From positions 558,001-622,000 of the forward strand of contig NZ_CP033092.2 of the NCBI RefSeq assembly GCF_003697165.2: a stretch of DNA of 64,000 bases, in the 5' to 3' direction. Origin of the DNA: Escherichia coli DSM 30083 = JCM 1649 = ATCC 11775 (GTDB lineage Bacteria > Pseudomonadota > Gammaproteobacteria > Enterobacterales > Enterobacteriaceae). Positions 1-8,960 of the stretch are shown here, one piece after another. The position numbers and the translations under genes are program-made. Every line of letters starts with the position of its first letter. Position 1 is the first letter of the stretch. The notes beneath the pieces were generated by a model that saw only the letters and a list, made by a program, of their open reading frames with translations, did not search any database and had not been told where the DNA came from.

Positions 1-270
1 GTCATGTCCGATATGGCACCAAACATGAGCGGAACACCGGCGGTGGATATCCCCCGTGCCATGTATCTGGTGGAACTGGCGCTAGAAATGTGTCGTGATG
101 TATTAGCGCCAGGTGGCAGTTTTGTAGTGAAGGTGTTCCAGGGCGAAGGTTTCGATGAGTATCTAAGGGAAATTCGCTCCCTGTTTACGAAGGTCAAAGT
201 TCGTAAGCCGGACTCTTCTCGTGCACGTTCGCGGGAAGTGTATATTGTAGCGACCGGGCGTAAACCCTAA
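1..270 (+). CDS. rlmE: 23S rRNA 2'-O-ribose U2552 methyltransferase, 3' part
   Basis: This is the C-terminal part of RlmE (RrmJ/FtsJ), the SAM-dependent heat-shock methyltransferase that modifies U2552 in the 23S rRNA A loop of the 50S subunit. The frame is open from base 1, so the gene starts outside the window and only about 90 residues are visible. They include the segment [15 protein letters not shown], with the catalytic-region lysine typical of FtsJ enzymes, and the end [12 protein letters not shown]. It lies about 90 bp upstream of ftsH on the same strand, the classic rlmE-ftsH heat-shock operon. The promoter is not in the window. Confidence 0.95.
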
Positions 271-369
271 CCGGGAGATTTCAGACGAAAGTTTGAAAGA
301 TGCTGGATATAGAGTATCCTGACGCTGTTTTTAACACAGTTGTAATAAGAGGTTAATCCCTTGAGTGAC

Positions 370-2304
370 ATGGCGAAAAACCTAATACTCTGGCTGGTCA
401 TTGCCGTTGTGCTGATGTCAGTATTCCAGAGCTTTGGGCCCAGCGAGTCTAATGGCCGTAAGGTGGATTACTCTACCTTCCTACAAGAGGTCAATAACGA
501 CCAGGTTCGTGAAGCGCGTATCAACGGACGTGAAATCAACGTTACCAAGAAAGATAGTAACCGTTATACCACTTACATTCCGGTTCAGGATCCGAAATTA
601 CTGGATAACCTGTTGACCAAGAACGTCAAGGTTGTCGGTGAACCGCCTGAAGAACCAAGCCTGCTGGCTTCTATCTTCATCTCCTGGTTCCCGATGCTGT
701 TGCTGATTGGTGTCTGGATCTTCTTCATGCGTCAAATGCAGGGCGGCGGTGGCAAAGGTGCCATGTCGTTTGGTAAGAGCAAAGCGCGCATGCTGACGGA
801 AGATCAGATCAAAACGACCTTTGCTGACGTTGCGGGCTGCGACGAAGCAAAAGAAGAAGTTGCTGAACTGGTTGAGTATCTGCGCGAGCCGAGCCGCTTC
901 CAGAAACTCGGCGGTAAGATCCCGAAAGGCGTCCTGATGGTCGGTCCTCCGGGTACCGGTAAAACGCTGCTGGCGAAAGCGATTGCAGGCGAAGCAAAAG
1001 TTCCGTTCTTTACTATCTCCGGTTCTGACTTCGTAGAAATGTTCGTCGGTGTGGGTGCATCCCGTGTTCGTGATATGTTCGAACAGGCGAAGAAAGCGGC
1101 ACCGTGCATCATCTTTATCGATGAAATCGACGCCGTAGGCCGCCAGCGTGGCGCAGGTCTGGGCGGTGGTCACGATGAACGTGAACAGACTTTGAACCAG
1201 ATGCTGGTTGAGATGGATGGCTTCGAAGGTAACGAAGGTATCATCGTTATCGCCGCGACTAACCGTCCGGACGTTCTTGACCCGGCCCTGCTGCGTCCTG
1301 GCCGTTTCGACCGTCAGGTTGTGGTTGGCTTGCCAGATGTTCGTGGTCGTGAGCAGATCCTGAAAGTTCACATGCGTCGCGTACCATTGGCACCCGATAT
1401 CGACGCGGCAATCATTGCCCGTGGTACTCCTGGTTTCTCCGGTGCTGACCTGGCGAACCTGGTGAACGAAGCGGCACTGTTCGCAGCTCGTGGCAATAAA
1501 CGCGTTGTGTCGATGGTTGAGTTCGAGAAAGCGAAAGACAAAATCATGATGGGTGCGGAACGTCGCTCCATGGTGATGACGGAAGCGCAGAAAGAATCGA
1601 CGGCTTACCACGAAGCAGGCCATGCGATTATCGGTCGCCTGGTGCCGGAACACGATCCGGTGCACAAAGTGACGATTATCCCACGCGGTCGTGCGCTGGG
1701 TGTGACTTTCTTCTTGCCTGAGGGCGACGCAATCAGCGCCAGCCGTCAGAAACTGGAAAGCCAGATTTCTACGCTGTACGGTGGTCGTCTGGCAGAAGAG
1801 ATCATCTACGGGCCGGAACATGTTTCTACCGGTGCGTCCAACGATATTAAAGTTGCGACCAACCTGGCACGTAACATGGTGACTCAGTGGGGCTTCTCTG
1901 AGAAATTGGGTCCACTGCTGTACGCGGAAGAAGAAGGTGAAGTGTTCCTCGGCCGTAGCGTAGCGAAAGCGAAACATATGTCCGATGAAACTGCACGTAT
2001 CATCGACCAGGAAGTGAAAGCACTGATTGAGCGTAACTATAATCGTGCGCGTCAGCTTCTGACCGACAATATGGATATTCTGCATGCGATGAAAGATGCT
2101 CTCATGAAATATGAGACTATCGACGCACCGCAGATTGATGACCTGATGGCACGTCGCGATGTACGTCCGCCAGCGGGCTGGGAAGAACCAGGCGCTTCTA
2201 ACAATTCTGGCGACAATGGTAGTCCAAAGGCTCCTCGTCCGGTTGATGAACCGCGTACGCCGAACCCGGGTAACACCATGTCAGAGCAGTTAGGCGACAA
2301 GTAA
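370..2304 (+). CDS. ftsH: ATP-dependent membrane zinc metalloprotease FtsH
   Basis: FtsH is the essential inner-membrane AAA+ protease that degrades LpxC, sigma-32, unassembled SecY and other membrane proteins. In 644-residue numbering two N-terminal membrane segments lie near 5-24 and 99-120. They are followed by the AAA domain with Walker A GPPGTGKT (192-199), Walker B IIFIDEID, a second region of homology with RPGRFDR, and the zinc protease motif HEAGH (414-418). Start choice is ambiguous. ATG at 370 gives the 644-residue form known from E. coli, but the Shine-Dalgarno AAGAGG at 347-352 is better spaced (8 nt) for an in-frame TTG at 361, which would add three residues. A terminator follows, so folP expression probably depends on readthrough or its own promoter. 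Confidence 0.97.
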
Positions 2305-2335
2305 GTTCCCGTATCAGATGACTGTATTTGTACCG

Positions 2336-2366
2336 AAAACCCCGGGGCGTGCTCCGGGGTTTTTTC
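2336..2366 (+). terminator. Intrinsic terminator after ftsH
   Basis: A GC-rich hairpin (CCCCGG arm, short loop, CCGGGG arm) with a preceding A-run and a following run of six T. It lies between ftsH and folP. Confidence 0.85.
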
Positions 2367-2393
2367 TTATCAATTCATACCAGGGATAACATC

Positions 2394-3242
2394 ATGAAAC
2401 TCTTTGCCCAGGGTACTTCACTGGACCTTAGCCATCCTCACGTAATGGGGATCCTCAACGTCACGCCTGATTCCTTTTCGGATGGTGGCACGCATAACTC
2501 GCTGTTAGATGCGGTGAAACATGCGAATCTGATGATCAACGCTGGCGCGACGATCATTGACGTTGGTGGCGAGTCCACGCGCCCAGGGGCGGCGGAAGTT
2601 AGCGTTGAAGAAGAGTTGCAACGTGTTATTCCTGTGGTTGAGGCAATTGCTCAACGCTTCGAAGTCTGGATCTCGGTAGATACATCCAAACCAGAAGTCA
2701 TCCGTGAGTCAGCGAAAGTTGGCGCTCACATTATTAACGATATCCGCTCCCTTTCCGAACCTGGTGCTCTGGAGGCGGCTGCAGAAACCGGTTTACCGGT
2801 TTGTCTGATGCATATGCAGGGAAATCCAAAAACCATGCAGGAAGCGCCGAAGTATGACGATGTCTTTGCAGAAGTGAATCGCTACTTTATTGAGCAAATA
2901 GCACGTTGCGAGCAGGCGGGTATCGCAAAAGAGAAATTGTTGCTCGACCCCGGATTCGGTTTCGGTAAAAATCTCTCCCATAACTATTCATTACTGGCGC
3001 GCCTGGCTGAATTTCACCATTTCAACCTGCCGCTGTTGGTGGGTATGTCACGAAAATCGATGATTGGGCAATTGCTGAACGTGGGGCCGTCCGAGCGCCT
3101 GAGCGGTAGTCTGGCCTGTGCGGTCATTGCCGCAATGCAAGGCGCGCACATCATTCGTGTTCATGACGTCAAAGAAACCGTAGAAGCGATGCGGGTGGTG
3201 GAAGCCACTCTGTCTGCAAAGGAAAACAAACGCTATGAGTAA
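2394..3242 (+). CDS. folP: Dihydropteroate synthase
   Basis: FolP condenses 6-hydroxymethyl-dihydropterin pyrophosphate with p-aminobenzoate to form dihydropteroate in folate synthesis, and is the target of sulfonamides. The 282-residue protein shows the family motifs GILNVTPDSFSDGG near residues 19-32, GGESTRPGA near 58-66 and DPGFGFGK. Phe28 and Pro64, sites where sulfonamide resistance changes are known, are both the wild-type residues, so no target-site resistance is visible here. The ATG at 2394 was chosen over an upstream in-frame start because it yields the standard family length and follows a GGGATAAC leader. The 3' end overlaps glmM by 8 bp, indicating translational coupling. Confidence 0.97.
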   Translation: MKLFAQGTSLDLSHPHVMGILNVTPDSFSDGGTHNSLLDAVKHANLMINAGATIIDVGGESTRPGAAEVSVEEELQRVIPVVEAIAQRFEVWISVDTSKPEVIRESAKVGAHIINDIRSLSEPGALEAAAETGLPVCLMHMQGNPKTMQEAPKYDDVFAEVNRYFIEQIARCEQAGIAKEKLLLDPGFGFGKNLSHNYSLLARLAEFHHFNLPLLVGMSRKSMIGQLLNVGPSERLSGSLACAVIAAMQGAHIIRVHDVKETVEAMRVVEATLSAKENKRYE

Positions 3243-4572
3243 TCGTAAATATTTCGGTACCGATGGGATTCGTGGTCGTGTAGGGGATGCGCCGATCACA
3301 CCTGATTTTGTGCTTAAGCTGGGTTGGGCCGCGGGTAAAGTGCTGGCGCGCCACGGCTCCCGTAAGATTATTATTGGTAAAGACACGCGTATTTCTGGCT
3401 ATATGCTGGAGTCAGCACTGGAAGCGGGGCTTGCGGCAGCCGGTCTTTCCGCGCTATTCACTGGCCCGATGCCAACACCGGCCGTGGCTTATCTGACGCG
3501 TACCTTCCGCGCAGAGGCTGGAATTGTAATTTCTGCATCGCATAACCCATTCTACGATAACGGCATTAAATTCTTTTCTATTGACGGTACTAAGCTGCCG
3601 GATGCAGTTGAAGAAGCCATCGAAGCGGAAATGGAAAAAGAGATCAGTTGTGTTGATTCGGCAGAACTGGGTAAAGCCAGCCGTATCGTTGATGCCGCGG
3701 GTCGTTATATCGAGTTTTGCAAAGCCACGTTCCCGAACGAACTTAGCCTCAGTGAACTGAAGATTGTGGTGGATTGTGCAAACGGTGCGACTTACCACAT
3801 CGCGCCGAACGTACTGCGTGAACTGGGGGCGAACGTTATCGCTATCGGTTGTGAGCCGAACGGTGTAAATATCAATGCCGAAGTGGGGGCTACCGACGTT
3901 CGCGCGCTCCAGGCTCGTGTGCTGGCTGAAAAAGCGGATCTCGGTATTGCCTTCGACGGCGACGGCGATCGCGTGATTATGGTTGACCATGAAGGCAATA
4001 AAGTCGATGGCGATCAGATCATGTATATCATCGCGCGTGAGGGTCTTCGTCAGGGCCAGCTGCGTGGAGGTGCTGTGGGTACATTGATGAGCAACATGGG
4101 GCTTGAACTGGCGCTGAAACAGTTAGGTATTCCATTTGCGCGCGCGAAAGTGGGTGACCGGTACGTACTGGAAAAAATGCAGGAGAAAGGCTGGCGTATC
4201 GGTGCAGAGAACTCCGGTCATGTGATCCTGCTGGATAAAACCACTACCGGTGACGGCATTGTTGCTGGCTTGCAGGTGCTGGCGGCGATGGCGCGTAACC
4301 ATATGAGCCTGCACGACCTTTGCAGCGGCATGAAAATGTTCCCGCAGATTCTGGTTAACGTGCGTTACACAGCAGGCAGCGGCGATCCGCTGGAGCATGA
4401 GTCAGTCAAAGCTGTGACCGCAGAAGTTGAAGCTGCGCTGGGTAGCCGTGGACGTGTGCTGTTGCGTAAATCCGGCACCGAACCGTTAATTCGCGTGATG
4501 GTGGAAGGCGAAGACGAAGCGCAGGTGACTGAATTTGCACACCGCATCGCCGATGCAGTAAAAGCCGTTTAA
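3235..4572 (+). CDS. glmM: Phosphoglucosamine mutase
   Basis: GlmM interconverts glucosamine-6-phosphate and glucosamine-1-phosphate, feeding UDP-GlcNAc synthesis for peptidoglycan and lipopolysaccharide. The protein has 445 residues, standard for the family. The active-site phosphoserine loop ISASHNPFYDNG places the phosphorylated Ser at residue 102, and the magnesium-binding loop DGDGDR lies near residues 241-246. The C-terminal phosphate-binding motif RKSGTEPLIRVM is present. The start codon lies inside the folP 3' end. A terminator follows, separating it from secG. Confidence 0.98.
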   Translation: MSNRKYFGTDGIRGRVGDAPITPDFVLKLGWAAGKVLARHGSRKIIIGKDTRISGYMLESALEAGLAAAGLSALFTGPMPTPAVAYLTRTFRAEAGIVISASHNPFYDNGIKFFSIDGTKLPDAVEEAIEAEMEKEISCVDSAELGKASRIVDAAGRYIEFCKATFPNELSLSELKIVVDCANGATYHIAPNVLRELGANVIAIGCEPNGVNINAEVGATDVRALQARVLAEKADLGIAFDGDGDRVIMVDHEGNKVDGDQIMYIIAREGLRQGQLRGGAVGTLMSNMGLELALKQLGIPFARAKVGDRYVLEKMQEKGWRIGAENSGHVILLDKTTTGDGIVAGLQVLAAMARNHMSLHDLCSGMKMFPQILVNVRYTAGSGDPLEHESVKAVTAEVEAALGSRGRVLLRKSGTEPLIRVMVEGEDEAQVTEFAHRIADAVKAV

Positions 4573-4590
4573 AACGATAAATGGCTGGCT

Positions 4591-4618
4591 AAAAAGGCGG
4601 CGATTGTCGCCTTTTTTC
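4591..4618 (+). terminator. Intrinsic terminator after glmM
   Basis: The hairpin GGCGGCGA/TCGCC is flanked by an A-run and six T, 18 bp after the glmM stop. Confidence 0.85.
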
Positions 4619-4636
4619 TCAGCGAACACATCGGTT

Positions 4637-4665
4637 TTGCTGTTTTTTTCCGCAGTTGATACAAT
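4637..4665 (+). promoter_or_regulatory. Candidate sigma-70 promoter for secG-leuU
   Basis: TTGCTG at 4637-4642 and TACAAT at 4660-4665 are separated by 17 bp. They lie downstream of the glmM terminator and about 135 bp upstream of secG. This is pattern inference only. Confidence 0.5.
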
Positions 4666-4799
4666 GCAATAAAATTGCCCTTGCGAAGGTCATTCGCTTT
4701 GGTTAGTATTCACACCCGCTTCAGTGGGAAAGATTAAAAACTCCCGCTTTATTGGTTGAAGCATTGGTACGCGGCAACTCCGCAAGGAACAGGTTGATT

Positions 4800-5132
4800 A
4801 TGTACGAAGCTCTTTTAGTAGTTTTCCTTATTGTGGCAATTGGCCTTGTTGGTCTGATCATGCTGCAGCAAGGTAAAGGCGCTGATATGGGAGCCTCCTT
4901 CGGAGCAGGCGCTTCCGCTACGCTGTTTGGTTCAAGTGGTTCTGGTAACTTCATGACCCGCATGACAGCGCTGCTGGCAACGTTATTCTTCATCATCAGT
5001 CTGGTGCTGGGTAACATCAATAGCAACAAAACCAATAAAGGTAGCGAATGGGAAAACCTGAGTGCGCCGGCGAAAACCGAACAAACTCAGCCAGCTGCTC
5101 CGGCTAAGCCGACCAGCGATATCCCGAACTAA
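4800..5132 (+). CDS. secG: Sec translocon subunit SecG
   Basis: SecG is the small accessory subunit of the SecYEG protein-conducting channel in the inner membrane and stimulates SecA-driven export. The 110-residue protein has two hydrophobic segments, residues 2-20 and about 52-72, separated by the conserved glycine-rich stretch GKGADMGASFGAG. A polar, proline/alanine-rich cytoplasmic tail follows. ATG at 4800 follows AAGGAACAGG, a good ribosome-binding site. An in-frame upstream start would add 16 residues but lacks support. leuU begins 14 bp after the stop and is probably co-transcribed. Confidence 0.97.
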   Translation: MYEALLVVFLIVAIGLVGLIMLQQGKGADMGASFGAGASATLFGSSGSGNFMTRMTALLATLFFIISLVLGNINSNKTNKGSEWENLSAPAKTEQTQPAAPAKPTSDIPN

Positions 5133-5146
5133 AAAGTAGTATCCGT

Positions 5147-5233
5147 GCCGAGGTGGTGGAATTGGTAGACACGCTACCTTGAGGTGGTAGTGCCCAATAG
5201 GGCTTACGGGTTCAAGTCCCGTCCTCGGTACCA
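5147..5233 (+). tRNA. leuU: tRNA-Leu (anticodon GAG)
   Basis: This is an 87-nt class II tRNA with a complete acceptor stem (GCCGAGG pairing with CCTCGGT), a long variable arm, a TTCAAGTC T-loop and an encoded CCA at 5231-5233. The anticodon GAG at 5181-5183 reads CUC/CUU leucine codons. It sits just after secG and before a terminator. An imperfect copy of its last 18 nt plus 8 nt of flank recurs at 8934-8960. Confidence 0.98.
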
Positions 5234-5241
5234 AATTCCAG

Positions 5242-5267
5242 AAAGACGCTGAAAAGCGTCTTTTTTC
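5242..5267 (+). terminator. Intrinsic terminator after leuU
   Basis: The hairpin GACGCT/AGCGTC has a GAAA-type loop and six T, immediately downstream of the tRNA. Confidence 0.85.
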
Positions 5268-5686
5268 GTTTTGGTCCTGGTCTGAGGAATGGTTGTCAGG
5301 TATCTGTATCTCGTCCAGTTGCTTTACTCGTAGCTGGTACTTTGAAACGATGGTGCCGGTACGCCTTAGTTATAAACTTTTCCCTTCTGCTGACATAATT
5401 GGCACTTTATTGTGTCAACTCCAGTTCCGGTACGAATACGGATATGTTTACTTCTCGATAAACCATCCTGCTCCTGTCAGTATAACTACTGATGGCTACG
5501 TTCTGCGTAATGTTTAGAGACGCATTGATAATGTTATTTAATTACTGAGAACAATGGCCGCATCATTTAAAAAGAAAAAACTAACAGTGTTTCGGTCTGA
5601 TATGGATCAGAGTTGAAAAACATGTCTGATATAAAATTGAACATTGTTGATAATTGTTTATATTGGTTGTGAACTTGGATTTCTGG
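5268..5686. other. AT-rich intergenic region upstream of yhbX, no gene seen
   Basis: This is about 420 bp between the leuU terminator and yhbX. It becomes increasingly AT-rich toward yhbX, and I see no RNA gene or convincing small gene. A 74-codon open frame at 5293-5517 has no clear ribosome-binding site and no recognisable domain, so I do not call it. It presumably holds the yhbX promoter, which I cannot pinpoint. Confidence 0.5.
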
Positions 5687-7312
5687 ATGACAGTATTCAA
5701 CAAATTTGTTAGAAGTTTTAAATCTCATTGGTTGTTGTATCTTTGTGTTATTGTTTTTGGTATTACGAACTTAGTCGCCTCTTCCGGAGCACATATGGTT
5801 CAGCGATTGCTGTTTTTCGTTCTGACCATCCTGGTTGTTAAACGTATATCATCCCTTCCGCTTCGCCTGCTTATTGCCGTACCATTTGTGTTACTGACTG
5901 CGGCAGATATGAGTATTAGCCTCTATTCATGGTGTATCTTTGGTACAACTTTCAATGATGGATTTGCGATTAGTGTGCTGCAGAGTGATCCGGATGAAGT
6001 TGTCAAAATGCTGGGAATGTATATCCCTTATCTATGTGCTTTTGCCTTTTTATCCCTTCTTTTTTTTGCAGTAATAATAAAATATGATGTTTCCTTGCCG
6101 ACAAAAAAAGTGACAGGAATATTATTGCTGATTGTCATTTCGGGCAGTTTATTTTCCGCTTGTCAATTTGCTTATAAAGATGCAAAAAATAAAGAGGCGT
6201 TCAGTCCATATATACTAGCGTCGCGATTTGCTACCTATACGCCGTTTTTCAATCTCAATTATTTTGCTTTAGCAGCGAAAGAGCATCAAAGATTACTCTC
6301 AATTGCAAACACGGTGCCGTATTTTCAACTATCAGTCAGGGATACAGGTATTGATACCTACGTGTTGATTGTGGGGGAGTCTGTACGTGTCGACAATATG
6401 TCTTTGTATGGATATACACGCTCTACGACACCGCAAGTCGAAGCACAAAGAAAGCAGATCAAACTGTTTAATCAAGCAATAAGCGGTGCACCTTACACTG
6501 CGCTGTCGGTTCCCCTTTCTTTAACTGCTGATTCTGTTTTGAGTCATGACATTCATAATTACCCGGACAACATTATTAATATGGCTAATCAAGCAGGATT
6601 TCAGACTTTCTGGCTAAGCTCGCAATCCGCTTTCCGGCAGAATGGTACAGCAGTTACCAGTATCGCCATGCGCGCCATGGAAACAGTCTATGTCAGAGGA
6701 TTTGATGAATTGTTGTTGCCGCATTTATCGCAAGCGTTACAGCAAAAGACGCAGCAAAAAAAACTGATTGTTCTTCATTTAAATGGAAGCCATGAACCGG
6801 CTTGTAGCGCCTATCCGCAATCCAGCGCCGTGTTTCAACCGCAGGACGATCAGGATGCCTGCTATGACAACTCCATTCATTACACAGATAGTTTGCTAGG
6901 TCAGGTTTTTGAATTATTAAAAGATCGCCGCGCCTCGGTCATGTATTTTGCCGACCACGGCCTGGAACGCGACCCTACGAAGAAGAACGTCTATTTTCAT
7001 GGAGGTAGGGAGGCTAGCCAGCAGGCATATCATGTCCCTATGTTTATCTGGTATAGCCCCGTTCTTGGGGATGGCGTGGATCGCACAACGGAAAACGATA
7101 TCTTTTCCACTGCGTACAATAATTACCTTATTAATGCGTGGATGGGGGTAACAAAGCCGGAACAGCCGCAAACGCTGGAGGAAGTGATTGCACACTATAA
7201 AGGAGACTCACGGGTTGTAGATGCAAACCATGATGTTTTCGATTTTGTGATGCTAAGAAAGGAATTTACTGAGGATAAGCAAGGTAACCCCACCCCTGAA
7301 GGGCAGGGTTGA
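5687..7312 (+). CDS. yhbX: Phosphoethanolamine transferase-like membrane protein YhbX
   Basis: YhbX belongs to the EptA/EptC/MCR-type sulfatase-fold family that moves phosphoethanolamine onto lipid A or other glycans at the periplasmic face. Its own substrate is not known to me. The 541-residue protein has about five N-terminal hydrophobic segments (residues 15-160), then the periplasmic domain. Visible family motifs are GESVRVDNMSLYGY with zinc-ligand Glu231, a loop SGAPYTALSVPL with presumed nucleophile Thr271, GSH near the HxxGSH motif, and FADHG. Aligned to the MCR-1 loop (from memory), the two disulfide cysteines framing the nucleophile are Gly267 and Leu277 here. Base composition is clearly more AT-rich than neighbours, suggesting transfer. 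ATG at 5687 was chosen for the standard length. It is convergent with argG, 7 bp away. Confidence 0.88.
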   Translation: MTVFNKFVRSFKSHWLLYLCVIVFGITNLVASSGAHMVQRLLFFVLTILVVKRISSLPLRLLIAVPFVLLTAADMSISLYSWCIFGTTFNDGFAISVLQSDPDEVVKMLGMYIPYLCAFAFLSLLFFAVIIKYDVSLPTKKVTGILLLIVISGSLFSACQFAYKDAKNKEAFSPYILASRFATYTPFFNLNYFALAAKEHQRLLSIANTVPYFQLSVRDTGIDTYVLIVGESVRVDNMSLYGYTRSTTPQVEAQRKQIKLFNQAISGAPYTALSVPLSLTADSVLSHDIHNYPDNIINMANQAGFQTFWLSSQSAFRQNGTAVTSIAMRAMETVYVRGFDELLLPHLSQALQQKTQQKKLIVLHLNGSHEPACSAYPQSSAVFQPQDDQDACYDNSIHYTDSLLGQVFELLKDRRASVMYFADHGLERDPTKKNVYFHGGREASQQAYHVPMFIWYSPVLGDGVDRTTENDIFSTAYNNYLINAWMGVTKPEQPQTLEEVIAHYKGDSRVVDANHDVFDFVMLRKEFTEDKQGNPTPEGQG

Positions 7313-7319
7313 TGTCGAA

Positions 7320-8663
7320 TTACTGGCCTTTATTTTCCAGATTCTCCACCTGCGGCACGCCTGAAGTGGCAGAGGAGGAGAGCAGGCCAGTTTTGGCATA
7401 ACCAAAAAGTTTCTCTCGGGTATCAGTGATATCCAGATTACGCATGGTCAATTGACCAATACGATCATCTGGCGAGAACACCGAGTCGCCTTTTTCCATC
7501 GTCAGACGCTCTGGCTTGTAGGTCAGGTTCTCTGAGACGGTATTCAGGATTGAATAATCGTTCCCGCGGCGCAGCTCCAGAGTAACTTCACCAGTGATCT
7601 GGCTGGCAACCCAGCGTTGCAGAGAGTCCCGCAGCATCAGCGCCTGGGAATCAAACCAACGCCCCTGGTACAGCAGACGGCCCAACTGACGACCATGTGC
7701 ATGATACTGCTCGATGGTGTCTTCGTTGTGAATACCGGTCAGCAGACGTTCATAAGCGATATGCAGCAGCGCCATCCCCGGAGCCTCGTAAATACCACGG
7801 CTTTTCGCTTCGATGATACGGTTTTCAATCTGGTCGCTCATGCCCAGGCCGTGACGACCGCCGATGCGGTTAGCTTCCAGCAACATTTCTACGTCGTCGC
7901 TAAAGGTTTTACCGTTCAGCGCCACCGGATGACCTTGCTCAAAGCGTACTGTGACTTCTTCTGCCGGGATTTTCACGCTCTCATCCCAAAACTTCACGCC
8001 CATAATTGGGTTGACGATTTTGACGCTGGAGTTGAGGTATTCCAGATCCTTCGCTTCATGCGTTGCACCAAGCATGTTGGAGTCCGTGGAGTAAGCTTTT
8101 TCGACAGACATTTTGTAGTCGAAACCGCAGGCAATCATAAATTCAGACATCTCATGACGGCCGCCCAGTTCATCAATAAAGTCAGTATCAAGCCACGGTT
8201 TGTAAATCTGCAGTTCAGCATTGGTCAGCAGACCGTAACGGTAGAAACGTTCGATATCGTTTCCTTTATAGGTGCTGCCGTCACCCCAGATATTCACGCC
8301 ATCTTCTTTCATAGCAGCAACCAGCATGGTGCCGGTCACGGCGCGGCCCAGCGGCGTCGTGTTGAAATAGGTCAGTCCACCAGTGGTGTTATGAAATGCG
8401 CCACACTGAATAGCGGCAATACCTTCGGCCACCAGTTGTTTGCGGCAGTCGATCAGACGTGCGTTCTCCGCGCCGTATTCCATGGCACGACGAGGGATCG
8501 CATCATAATCCTCTTCGTCTGGCTGGCCCAGGTTTGCAGTATATGCATAAGGAACAGCTCCCTTTTGTCGCATCCACAGCAGTGCGGCACTGGTGTCCAG
8601 ACCGCCGGAAAAAGCGATACCAATACGTTGACCTACCGGGAGATGCTTGAGAATCGTCGTCAT
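7320..8663 (-). CDS. argG: Argininosuccinate synthase
   Basis: ArgG ligates citrulline and aspartate using ATP to give argininosuccinate, the penultimate step of arginine synthesis. The 447-residue protein is the longer enterobacterial type. The N-terminal ATP pyrophosphatase loop SGGLDTS lies at residues 19-25 and the segments [11 protein letters not shown] and [15 protein letters not shown] are present. It lies on the minus strand between yhbX and metY. ARG-box-like sequences in its upstream region indicate ArgR repression by arginine. Confidence 0.98.
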
Positions 8664-8716
8664 AAAATAACACCCTGCTTAATTAACTGATGATGAGCCT
8701 GGATTTCTGCTCTCAC

Positions 8717-8749
8717 TGAATTTTTATGCAAAATAAATGAGTTTTCATT
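8717..8749 (-). promoter_or_regulatory. Candidate ArgR operators (ARG boxes) for argG
   Basis: Two adjacent ARG-box-like palindromes are visible: TGAATTTTTATGCA at 8717-8730 and TGAGTTTTCATT at 8738-8749. A further half-conserved box, TGAAC...ATATTCA, lies upstream at 8852-8866. The known ARG consensus resembles TGAATnnnnATTCA. The position directly upstream of argG fits arginine repression; the assignment is by pattern. Confidence 0.65.
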
Positions 8750-8888
8750 TAATCATCTTTTATCGGAGACAGGAAGAGTTTAGTGTGTTTTTTGTAAAAT
8801 AATGCGCTTAAGGGAAAGCAGGAGAAGGTAAAAGTATTCAACAAATGAAAGTGAACTGGATATTCATTCACGTGATTAGCAATAAACG

Positions 8889-8918
8889 TTGACAAAATGT
8901 GGCGTGGATCACTATAAT
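8889..8918 (+). promoter_or_regulatory. Promoter of the metY-rimP-nusA-infB operon
   Basis: A perfect -35 TTGACA (8889-8894) and a perfect -10 TATAAT (8913-8918) are 18 bp apart. Transcription should begin near 8925, about 85 nt before the mature tRNA. Confidence 0.85.
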
Positions 8919-8933
8919 GCCTGCAGATTTTAC

Positions 8934-8960
8934 GTCCCGTCTCGGTACACCAAATCCCAG
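8934..8960 (+). repeat. Imperfect copy of the leuU 3' end
   Basis: This segment reads GTCCCGT, CTCGGTA, then a CA insertion, CCAAAT and CCCAG. It matches the leuU 3' end and its flank at 5216-5241 except for one deleted C, a CA insertion and one T/C change. It lies just after the metY promoter, so it is transcribed in the metY leader. It looks like a tRNA remnant or an att-like direct repeat flanking yhbX-argG. Confidence 0.7.

Noticed and set aside
598..2085. A 495-codon open frame antisense to ftsH
   Set aside because: It is a codon-bias shadow of ftsH, with no ribosome-binding site or homology I recognise.
5293..5517. A 74-codon open frame upstream of yhbX
   Set aside because: It has no good ribosome-binding site, no hydrophobic or domain pattern, and AT-rich DNA makes it plausible by chance.
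7287..7312. A terminator hairpin at the end of yhbX (AACCCC...GGGTT)
   Set aside because: The stem has mismatches and no T-run on either strand, so it is not called.
7617..8690. A 357-codon plus-strand frame over argG
   Set aside because: It is antisense to argG, with a composition typical of a shadow frame.
5147..8960. A recent mobile element integrated at leuU
   Set aside because: No integrase, transposase or perfect direct repeat is present and argG is a core gene, so at most this is an old footprint, reported as such.
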